Below are positions 1-5,986 of a stretch of 20,487 nt of DNA, piece by piece. The DNA comes from JAGMES01 sp023128035. Its GTDB lineage: Bacteria > Bacillota > Halanaerobiia > DY22613. A program made the position numbers and the translations under genes. How positions within the stretch are numbered: position 1 is the stretch's first letter; each line of letters starts with the position of its first letter. The notes below the pieces were generated by a model. It made no database searches, was not told the origin of the DNA, and saw only the letters and a list, made by a program, of their open reading frames with translations. The stretch is from assembly GCA_030627905.1 (NCBI GenBank), contig DAOVRZ010000103.1, positions 1 to 20,487 of the forward strand, read 5' to 3'.

Positions 1-81
1 ATAAACTTTTCGAAAAACCTCTTCGAAAAATTTTATTTTCTTTTCTTCTTCTCTTCTTTGTTTTCTAGTTTTTCTTTTCAT
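1..81 (-). CDS. N-terminus of a basic protein of unknown function, cut by the window edge
   Basis: On the minus strand an ATG at 81-79 opens a frame with no stop through to position 1 (27 codons). The visible N-terminus begins MKRKTRKQRREEEKK and continues with an amphipathic FFEEVFRKVY stretch, so it is strongly charged with a basic start. A strong SD (GGAGGG, 93-88) sits 6 nt before the ATG, and a good promoter lies further upstream, which supports a real gene despite the short visible part. It is divergent from the biosynthetic operon. The function cannot be assigned from 27 residues. A basic N-terminus followed by a membrane segment beyond the edge is one possibility, as is a nucleic-acid-binding protein. 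Confidence 0.6.
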   Translation of the reverse strand, partial: MKRKTRKQRREEEKKIKFFEEVFRKVY

Positions 82-87
82 AATAAT

Positions 88-93
88 CCCTCC
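88..93 (-). promoter_or_regulatory. Ribosome binding site of the left-edge minus-strand gene
   Basis: GGAGGG read on the minus strand lies 6 nt before ATG 81-79. It is close to the SD consensus and fixes the start of the truncated gene. Confidence 0.6.
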
Positions 94-126
94 AAATGTC
101 TATAAATCAACATAATATTTAATTAT

Positions 127-155
127 ATTATATCATATTTTTGCATTTTTGAAAA
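127..155 (-). promoter_or_regulatory. Probable sigma-A-type promoter for the left-edge gene
   Basis: On the minus strand, TTTTCA (155-150) and a perfect TATAAT (132-127) are separated by 17 bp. TGA immediately precedes the TATAAT, giving an extended -10 (TGnTATAAT). Transcription would begin near 120 and run toward the ATG at 81. The surroundings are almost pure AT, so chance matches are easy; the spacing and the extended -10 make this one credible. Confidence 0.5.
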
Positions 156-195
156 CTATTATATCAAAATATATCGAAAAATATTTACTCGTTAG

Positions 196-817
196 AGCTG
201 TACTAGTAATAGTGAAGTGAATATTGATTTCGGATTTTTAGAGGATATGACTGCCATAATCGGATATCGTTTTGGATATTTACCACAAGGTGCAACGCTC
301 AATTCTTTGGACATAAATTCGTTACCCCTTCGGCCAATTCAAAGTCTTTCTGAATATCATGGGAATGAACTAATGACCGGTCAATTTGTTGATGGTGAAA
401 CGTATTACCCAGTGTTAAAAGTTTATGATAACTTAAATAACTATACAGAATATGTAAGTCCAACAGGGTTTACTGTAGATAGTAGTGGGCTAGTGATCTC
501 GAATGTAAATCTGACAGGGTTAGTATCTAATGGAATTAATCAATATTTAACAGATATAACGTTAGTGGATTTTACGGCCAACTACACTGACTATCAAACA
601 CAAGCGGCAGTTCAATTTGGCATACAAGCTCGCCTGCTGGAGAACCTTTTAAATGGGCTGATACCTTTACTGATTTGATTTTTCTTCACTGAATAGTTTT
701 TACTATAAAGTAGGTACGACAGTTGGAGCAGGTAATATTAGTCAAAACTTCTCTGATGCTGATGCCTCGGGATGGGTAATAGTTGATCATTCATCTACAG
801 AAGATAGACTAAATTAG
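196..817 (+). pseudogene. Decayed fragment of a probable repeat-rich surface or secreted protein
   Basis: Three frames join into one plausible protein tail. Frame one runs from about 196 (first clear part near GTG 217) to around 630. A shift near 628-633 moves into a second frame (PAGEPFKWADTFTDL..., stop 690-692). A third frame then continues from about 692 (NSFYYKVGTTVGAG...) to TAG 815-817. The beta-rich text, with many Tyr, Asn, Thr, Val and Gly residues (YYPVLKVYDNLNNYTEYVSP; SGWVIVDHSS), resembles Ig-like or fibronectin-like repeats of extracellular proteins. There is no ribosome binding site or signal peptide, and a stop (193-195) closes the frame upstream, so the 5' part of the ancestral gene is missing. 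The family call is an inference from composition. A pair of sequencing errors could mimic the frameshifts, but not the missing 5' end. Confidence 0.55.
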
Positions 818-897
818 TGTTTTTTTAAAAAAAATACGGAAAAATAAAGGATTTTAATCTTTTAAGGAGAACAATAACAGTTAAATAACAATTAAAA

Positions 898-945
898 GTA
901 GGCAAAAAAGTAGGCAAAAAAGTAGGCAAAAAAGTAGGCAAAAAA
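898..945 (+). repeat. Four perfect tandem copies of a 12-bp unit (GTAGGCAAAAAA)
   Basis: GTAGGCAAAAAA occurs at 898-909, 910-921, 922-933 and 934-945 without a mismatch. The unit length is a multiple of three and would read Val-Gly-Lys-Lys repeats in one frame. That frame has a stop just upstream (886-888) and no start, so it is not coding. The perfect identity suggests recent slippage expansion. The A6 tracts recur every 12 bp, roughly one helical turn apart, so the array may be curved DNA. Confidence 0.9.
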
Positions 946-1162
946 TGCAGGATTAAATATAGATAGCAAAGAAGAAAAGAAAAATTTAAAAAATTAATAT
1001 ATTAAAGTTTAAAACAAAAATAAAATTAAAGGGGGAGATATTAGTAACTCATTATCTATACAATATATTTAATGCAAGTCACGGATAATTGAAGTTAATA
1101 TTTAAGTTTTTTCAAGGTTATTCATGTTTATTAAGGTTGTGAAAAGGATTAATTTAATGGTC

Positions 1163-1169
1163 AAGGAGG
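1163..1169 (+). promoter_or_regulatory. Ribosome binding site that sets the FkbH start at 1175
   Basis: AAGGAGG lies 5 nt before ATG 1175. The in-frame ATGs upstream (1124 and 1157) have no comparable SD. Homology to the FkbH family also begins only after 1175, so the shorter start is preferred. Confidence 0.75.
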
Positions 1170-1174
1170 TATTT

Positions 1175-2044
1175 ATGAAGACAGAAGAAACTTTAAAGTC
1201 CTCTGAGAAAAAAGTAAAATGTTTAGTTTGGGATCTTGATAATACTCTATGGGACGGAGTATTACTAGAGGACGACAATGTTGAGTTAAGAGAGGGAGTA
1301 ACTGATATAATTAAAGAATTGGATCGCAGAGGCATACTCCTATCTATTGCTAGTAAAAACAGCCATGAAGATGCATGGGAAAAAGTCAAAGAACTTCAAC
1401 TGGATGAATACTTTATATATCCGCAAATAAATTGGAATTCTAAGTCCTCCTCAATTACAAAAATTGCGGAGTCTATTAATGTTGGCATTGACACATTTGC
1501 ATTTATAGATGATCAGCCATTTGAATTAGAGGAAGTAGCAAGTGTACATCCTGATGTAATTTGTATCAACGCTAGTAAATTAGATGATTTATTAGATATG
1601 CCTGAGATGACCCCGCGATTTATCACAAAAGATTCTAAGATGCGTCGCTTAATGTACAAGAGTGAGGCAAAAAGAAAAGAAACAGAGGAAGAATTTGTAG
1701 GTACTCAAGAAGAATATCTTGCATCTCTTAATATGGAATTGAGTATTGCACCTGCTGAAGAAGATGACTTACAGCGTGCAGAAGAATTAACAGTACGTAC
1801 CAACCAACTCAATACAACAGGTTATGTTTACTCATATGATGAGTTAAATAAATTACGTAAATCTGATAAGCATAAACTGCTAATGGCAGAGTTAAATGAT
1901 AGGTTTGGTACTTACGGGAAGATTGGTTTGGCATTAATTGAATGTGAAGAAGTAGATAAGCTAGATGAGATTGTTATTTTTGAACATCAGTTAGAAAATA
2001 TTTTATCATTTCCTGAATATGTAGACCTAAAAATCTCCGGGTAA
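1175..2044 (+). CDS. fkbH: FkbH-type HAD-family glyceryl-ACP synthase, C-terminally shortened
   Basis: FkbH enzymes are HAD-superfamily (class IIIC) proteins. They take the three-carbon unit of 1,3-bisphosphoglycerate, remove the phosphate and load the acyl group on a carrier protein for polyketide synthesis. The 289-residue product shows the HAD signature WDLDNTLWDG (nucleophile Asp20, Asp22), a motif-II Ser in SIASKN (Ser60), Lys90 in NSKSSS and the acidic FIDDQPFE motif (Asp112/113). The text around these is typical of FkbH and AsmN-like members. The GNAT-like second half follows (RTNQLNTTG, about 208-216; NDRFGTYGKIG, about 241-251). The usual ending that contains a SCRV-like segment is absent: after residue 262 the protein diverges and stops early, against roughly 340-360 residues for the family. 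An adjacent frame (ATG at about 1958, reading MRLLFLNIS) weakly resembles the missing segment, suggesting decay. The likely partner is the discrete ACP at 4748. Lactyl or other acyl variants of the reaction are possible. Confidence 0.85.
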   Translation: MKTEETLKSSEKKVKCLVWDLDNTLWDGVLLEDDNVELREGVTDIIKELDRRGILLSIASKNSHEDAWEKVKELQLDEYFIYPQINWNSKSSSITKIAESINVGIDTFAFIDDQPFELEEVASVHPDVICINASKLDDLLDMPEMTPRFITKDSKMRRLMYKSEAKRKETEEEFVGTQEEYLASLNMELSIAPAEEDDLQRAEELTVRTNQLNTTGYVYSYDELNKLRKSDKHKLLMAELNDRFGTYGKIGLALIECEEVDKLDEIVIFEHQLENILSFPEYVDLKISG

Positions 2045-2122
2045 AAATATATAATATTATATTAGTAAATTATCGTCTTAGCTTGGAAGTAATGTAGTAA
2101 TAGAAAGGAGATATGTAAAGTA

Positions 2123-3133
2123 ATGATTATTAAAACAAAAAAATTAAAAAAAGTGTTTCGCGTAAAACAAAAAAAACAAGGATTTATTAAAGGCTTACAG
2201 TCTTTGTATCGCCCAAATTATAAGACAGTTGAGGCTGTATCAGAGATTGATTTTAAAGCAGATTCTGGTGAGATGATTGCTTTTATTGGGCCAAATGGAG
2301 CAGGGAAATCTACTACTCTAAAAATGTTAACAGGTATCCTTACACCCACAAGTGGAGATATAGAAGTAATGGGTTATAACCCAAATAGAGAACGCAGTAA
2401 ACTAGCTTATAATATAGGTACAGTTTACGGTCAAAAGTCACAATTATGGTTCCATTTACCTCCAATAGATACATTTCATTTATTTGCAAAAATATATGAG
2501 ATAGATGATTGTTTATTTAAAAAGCAGTTATCACTATTGACTGAAATGTTAGAATTAGATAACTACTTATACACACCAGCACGTAGATTAAGTCTAGGAC
2601 AGCGTATGAAATGTGAAATCGCAGCTTCATTATTACATAGACCAAAACTTTTATTTTTAGATGAACCAACAATTGGACTAGATTTGGTAGCAAAACAGCA
2701 AATTCGTCAAGGGTTAAGAGAGATGAACCGTTTAGAAGGTACTACAGTTATTTTAACAAGCCATGATGTGGGAGATATAGAGTCAGTTTGTGACCGTGTA
2801 GTTATAATAAATGAAGGCTCTATTATCTTTGATGATAGAATTAAGCTCTTAAAGCAGAAATTTTTGACACATAAGATTTTAGAAGTACAGTTTGACCAAA
2901 AGAAAGAAACGATAACACTACCACCTGATGTAGAGGTCATTTCATCTGATAATAATATTATGGAATTGCGCCTACCTAATAATGTTACTGAGGTTTCAAA
3001 GCTTATAAATATTTTAATTACCACCAATAATGTGGTAGATGTAGGTATTAAAGAAACTTCGATGGAGAAAATTATTCATAATATTTATACAAAGAAGATC
3101 AGTAACTTTGGAGTTGAGGAAAACTATGGATAA
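2123..3133 (+). CDS. ABC transporter ATP-binding protein (ABC-2 export type)
   Basis: This 336-residue ATPase powers a membrane exporter, probably for the product of this operon. Visible motifs are Walker A GPNGAGKST (about residues 56-64), Q-loop region YGQKSQLW, signature LSLGQ (about 156-160), Walker B LLFLDEPT and switch His in TSHD. The N-terminal extension before the Walker A segment (VFRVKQKKQG...LYRPNYKTVEAV) is characteristic of the COG4586-type subfamily, which pairs with two six-helix permeases rather than with fused membrane domains. About 95 residues follow the H-loop as a C-terminal regulatory region. AAAGGAG at 2104-2110 is the SD, with a rather long 12-nt spacing to ATG. The stop overlaps the start of the next gene by 8 bp, implying translational coupling. 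The transported substrate is inferred only from context; self-resistance is an alternative or additional role. Confidence 0.88.
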   Translation: MIIKTKKLKKVFRVKQKKQGFIKGLQSLYRPNYKTVEAVSEIDFKADSGEMIAFIGPNGAGKSTTLKMLTGILTPTSGDIEVMGYNPNRERSKLAYNIGTVYGQKSQLWFHLPPIDTFHLFAKIYEIDDCLFKKQLSLLTEMLELDNYLYTPARRLSLGQRMKCEIAASLLHRPKLLFLDEPTIGLDLVAKQQIRQGLREMNRLEGTTVILTSHDVGDIESVCDRVVIINEGSIIFDDRIKLLKQKFLTHKILEVQFDQKKETITLPPDVEVISSDNNIMELRLPNNVTEVSKLINILITTNNVVDVGIKETSMEKIIHNIYTKKISNFGVEENYG

Positions 3134-3929
3134 AATAACAAAAAAGATAATTAAATATTGGGCGATTACACGTGTAAGTATTAATAATGCGTTTACCTAT
3201 ATTGGTGAAGTTGTCTATCGTTCCACATTTATGCTTGTCTTGCTTTTTATCTTTATTAAGTTGTGGGGAGCTGTTTATGTGGATAATGCTTCTTTTGAAG
3301 GGCTTTCATATTCACAGGTAATATGGTATTTAGTTTTAACCGAGTCTATTTTATTAAGTAAAATTAAAGCTGGTAATTTAATCTCTAATGAAGTGATTAC
3401 TGGTAAATTGGCTTATACACTGGGGAAACCTTATCATTATTTGCTATATACTTTTTTTAATGGCCTTGGAGAAAGCTTGACTCGTCTTTTTATTGATTTT
3501 GCAGTAGGAAGTTTGTTGGTATTGGTGTTAATAGGACCTTTACCTGCTCATCCATTGGTTCTGCTACCAATATTACTAACAATTTTATTAGCCTTTATTC
3601 TAGACTATTGTATGGTATCTTTAATAGGGCTGCTGGCTTTTTATACTGAGGATGTTTCTGGTTTTTTGTTTATATACCAAAAGATTCTTTTTATACTAGG
3701 TGGATTGCTTATTCCGCTTGAATTTTTCCCAAACTGGTTACAAGAAATAACCCACTACTTGCCTTTTGACCTTGTATTATATGGTCCAGCAAAATTACTT
3801 ATTGATTTTTCGTTAGATGGATTCCTACAGGTAGTATTACAACAAACAATGTGGATTTTAATATTAGGAATTATTCTCGAATTCATGTATAGAAATGGAA
3901 CACGTCGATTATGTGTTAATGGAGGTTAA
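3126..3929 (+). CDS. ABC-2 type permease, first subunit
   Basis: This 267-residue integral membrane protein is strongly hydrophobic with about six predicted helices. Examples are TFMLVLLFIFIKLWG near residues 30-44, the VGSLLVLVLIG and LLPILLTILLAFIL segments in the middle, and ILILGIILEFMY at the end. The layout and position match COG4587-like permeases that accompany the ATPase encoded just upstream. ATG 3126 is chosen over an upstream TTG (3108) because a GAGG sequence precedes it at usable distance and because it overlaps the ATPase stop by 8 bp, a common coupling arrangement. It should form the export channel with the next permease as a heterodimer. It has no fused ATPase domain and no signal peptide beyond its first helix. 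Confidence 0.82.
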   Translation: MDKITKKIIKYWAITRVSINNAFTYIGEVVYRSTFMLVLLFIFIKLWGAVYVDNASFEGLSYSQVIWYLVLTESILLSKIKAGNLISNEVITGKLAYTLGKPYHYLLYTFFNGLGESLTRLFIDFAVGSLLVLVLIGPLPAHPLVLLPILLTILLAFILDYCMVSLIGLLAFYTEDVSGFLFIYQKILFILGGLLIPLEFFPNWLQEITHYLPFDLVLYGPAKLLIDFSLDGFLQVVLQQTMWILILGIILEFMYRNGTRRLCVNGG

Positions 3930-3934
3930 TAAAT

Positions 3935-4729
3935 ATGAGATTTATTAAATCAGAACTCAGGTTTTTAGCCCATGTTTGGCGTTTAAACTTAGCCTCTGCT
4001 ATGGAATACAGAGTTAATTTTTTAACCCAAGCAATTATGATGATAATTAATAACGCCTTTTATTTCGTATTTTGGGTACTCTTTTTCGAACGTTTTAATC
4101 AGATAAAAGGATGGGCTTTTCAAGATATTTTATTATTATTCTCTGTTGTTACTGTTGGATTTGGACTGGCATTTACCTTTTTTGGAAATGGAAATCGATT
4201 GTCACATTTAATTGAAGAGGGACAGCTTGACTATTATCTGGTTTTACCGCGGGATGTAATGCTCTATTCTTTAGCATCACGCACCTCTGTGGCTGCCATT
4301 GGCGATATTATATTTGGTGTGCTCATGTTTTTCATTTCAGGAAATGTTAGTTTGCAATCATTTATTCTCTGGATATCATGCTCATTTTTAGTTGCTGGAA
4401 TTATGGTTGCATATGTATCAATAGTGGGAAGTATAGCTTTTTGGACTAAGAGAGCAAAAGTATTATCAGAACAGGCAATTAATGCTGTTTTAACATTTTC
4501 ACTATATCCAAACCAGATATTTGTTGGTAGTGTCCGCTTTATATTATTTACTATAGTTCCTGCAGGGTTTATCTCCTCGATCCCTGTTGAGATAATTAGA
4601 GATTTAAAAAGCTGGAATCTGTTGTTGTTAGCAGCATATACAATCTTTATTATTATTCTTTCAAGAGTTATATTTAACCGTGGTTTAAGGCGTTACGAGT
4701 CTGGTAATTTGTTTAATGTTAATATGTAA
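3935..4729 (+). CDS. ABC-2 type permease, second subunit
   Basis: This 264-residue hydrophobic protein resembles COG3694-like permeases, the usual third member of this transporter set. The N-terminus (SELRFLAHVWRLNLASAMEYRVNF) is the short amphipathic lead typical of the family. About six membrane segments follow, among them IMMIINNAFYFVFWVLFF, ILLLFSVVTVGFGLAFTFFG, and the C-terminal LLLLAAYTIFIIILSRVIF. The internal motif RLSHLIEEGQLDYYLVLPR is the conserved cytoplasmic loop found in this permease type. GGAGG at 3921-3925 lies 9 nt before ATG. The gene sits 5 bp downstream of the first permease and 18 bp upstream of the carrier protein, so transporter and biosynthetic genes are almost certainly transcribed together. 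Confidence 0.82.
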   Translation: MRFIKSELRFLAHVWRLNLASAMEYRVNFLTQAIMMIINNAFYFVFWVLFFERFNQIKGWAFQDILLLFSVVTVGFGLAFTFFGNGNRLSHLIEEGQLDYYLVLPRDVMLYSLASRTSVAAIGDIIFGVLMFFISGNVSLQSFILWISCSFLVAGIMVAYVSIVGSIAFWTKRAKVLSEQAINAVLTFSLYPNQIFVGSVRFILFTIVPAGFISSIPVEIIRDLKSWNLLLLAAYTIFIIILSRVIFNRGLRRYESGNLFNVNM

Positions 4730-4747
4730 AAGAAGAGAGGTATTAAA

Positions 4748-4993
4748 ATGGAAAATCGAGAGAAGATTAGAGAGTTTATTTTAGAATATAGAGATGTTGA
4801 TGATTTAAAGGACGATGATGATATTTTTCGTTCAGGTATAGTTAATTCTTTATTTGCCATGCAGTTGGTTATGTTTTTAGAGAGTACATTTGATATAAGT
4901 ATTGGAAATGAAGATTTATCCTTAAATAACTTTTGTTCAGTAAATGCGATGTTAGATTTGATTAATAAGAAACAAGAAGTTAACGTTAAGTAA
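4748..4993 (+). CDS. Discrete acyl carrier protein, FkbJ-like
   Basis: This 81-residue carrier protein probably holds the glyceryl (or derived) unit made by the FkbH enzyme. The phosphopantetheine attachment Ser is Ser34 in the SGIVNSLFAMQLVMFLE helix. The SLFAMQLV text, and the replacement of the usual DSL by NSL, is the form seen in ACPs of glyceryl- and methoxymalonyl-ACP pathways (FkbJ type), distinct from fatty-acid ACPs. An acidic helix start (DDLKDDDDIF) precedes it. The SD GAGAGG (4735-4740) is 7 nt from ATG. Genetic separation from FkbH by the transporter genes is unusual; these two are usually adjacent. It lies 30 bp upstream of the acyltransferase, which may use it as acyl donor. 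Confidence 0.85.
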   Translation: MENREKIREFILEYRDVDDLKDDDDIFRSGIVNSLFAMQLVMFLESTFDISIGNEDLSLNNFCSVNAMLDLINKKQEVNVK

Positions 4994-5023
4994 TTTTATT
5001 AAAATAGTTTGGAGTGAAACTAA

Positions 5024-5986
5024 TTGCGTACAGTGTTTATGTTTCCAGGACAAGGTAGTCAGATGGTTGGAATGGGAAAAAATCTTTATCAATCTAATCA
5101 ATTTTTTAAAGAAAGAATTAATAAGGTTAAAAATATTACAGGTATTGATATGCCATATATAATTGCTGATGCTTCGAAAAAAGAATTGGATGACTATGTA
5201 ACCGCACAACTCTCGTTGTATTCAATAAGTACTTCTATAGCACACTATTTAATTGAAAATGATATTGAACCCTGGGTTGTTATGGGACACAGCCTAGGAG
5301 AATATAGTGCCTTAGTAACAGCAGGAGCACTTGCTTGGGAAGAGGGGTTACAATTACTCCTAGAGCGAGGCCGACTAATGGAAAAAAGTAATGAACTAAC
5401 TCCAGGTGCAATGGCCTCAATACTTGGTATGAATTATGATAAGGTTGAGATGATTTGTAAGGAAGTATCAATGATTTTTGGGGAAGTTAAAATTGCGAAT
5501 TATAATGGACCAAACCAGAGTGTTGTCTCGGGAAATAAATATGCTGTAGAGGAAGTTGTAAATCGCGCTCGGGAGTTTCGTGTTATTGCAGACACCATTT
5601 CTGTTAAAGGGGCCAGCCATTCCCCACTAATGGAGTTAGCTCAAGCAGAGTTGAAAAATATTCTTAATAGTGTAACCTTTAGAGCACCAGAGATAAAGAT
5701 GGTTTCAAGTATAACAGGAGATTTTGTAGAGGATATTGACAATTATTATAATTTATTAAAAAACCAGATAACAAAACCAGTAGTCTGGGAAAAAGCGGTT
5801 AAAACTAGTATAAATGCTGGATGCGACTTATTTATTGAGATTGGTCCTGGTCGCATCTTAACCAGCTTAGTAAAGGGCATAGATAGAAATGCTAATGTAA
5901 TAAGTGTTTGTGACGATTTTACACTTGAATCTTTAAAAGAAGAGATTAAACAAGTAAGAAGAAAGGTAGAGGATTATGGAGAATAA
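5024..5986 (+). CDS. Stand-alone (trans-acting) acyltransferase of the malonyl-transferase family
   Basis: This 320-residue FabD-like acyltransferase would transfer an extender or starter acyl group to the carrier domain of the AT-less PKS encoded next. Visible features are FPGQGSQ (residues 7-13), the nucleophile elbow GHSLGE with Ser90, the conserved ERG Arg115, the selectivity loop GASHS with catalytic His199 (196-200), and IEIGPGRIL near the end. The loop reads GASH, not the GAFH of typical malonyl-specific enzymes, so the substrate could be malonyl-CoA or an ACP-bound unit such as a glyceryl-derived extender. The start is TTG 5024, preceded by GGAGTGA (5011-5017), because MFPGQGSQ must lie a few residues in. 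The stop overlaps the PKS start by 11 bp. A housekeeping FabD role is unlikely given the context. Confidence 0.88.
   Translation: MRTVFMFPGQGSQMVGMGKNLYQSNQFFKERINKVKNITGIDMPYIIADASKKELDDYVTAQLSLYSISTSIAHYLIENDIEPWVVMGHSLGEYSALVTAGALAWEEGLQLLLERGRLMEKSNELTPGAMASILGMNYDKVEMICKEVSMIFGEVKIANYNGPNQSVVSGNKYAVEEVVNRAREFRVIADTISVKGASHSPLMELAQAELKNILNSVTFRAPEIKMVSSITGDFVEDIDNYYNLLKNQITKPVVWEKAVKTSINAGCDLFIEIGPGRILTSLVKGIDRNANVISVCDDFTLESLKEEIKQVRRKVEDYGE

Larger units (their letters stand above)
818..1174 (+). other. Gene-free AT-rich region upstream of the biosynthetic operon
   Basis: No coding frame with a start and ribosome binding site is visible on either strand. The region contains a T7A8 run (820-834), an orphan SD-like AAGGAGA (864-870), the 12-bp tandem repeat at 898-945, and an orphan purine-rich AAAGGGGGAG (1028-1037) with no start codon at a usable distance. 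The operon promoter presumably lies here. No pair of -35 and -10 boxes stands out enough to call: TTAGTA/TATATT at 1041/1064 is weak. No GC-rich hairpin terminator or riboswitch is apparent. Confidence 0.6.

Noticed and set aside
818..840. T7A8 run as an intrinsic terminator
   Set aside because: The stem would be purely A-T, with no GC-rich hairpin ahead of a U-tract.
898..945. Tandem repeat as a CRISPR array
   Set aside because: The units are 12 bp and directly adjoining, with no spacers and no cas genes.
1028..1080. AAAGGGGGAG as a ribosome binding site for a small gene or leader peptide
   Set aside because: No ATG, GTG or TTG lies at a usable distance, and the downstream frames close quickly.
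1124..1174. Longer FkbH start at ATG 1124
   Set aside because: The extra 17 residues show no family similarity and ATG 1175 has a near-perfect SD 5 nt upstream.
3108..3125. TTG start at 3108 for the first permease
   Set aside because: There is no SD at suitable spacing, and ATG 3126 gives the usual short overlap with the ATPase stop.
5024..5986. Housekeeping FabD of fatty-acid synthesis
   Set aside because: The overlap with an AT-less PKS gene, the adjacent specialised ACP and the GASH loop fit a trans-AT better, and no other fab genes are nearby.
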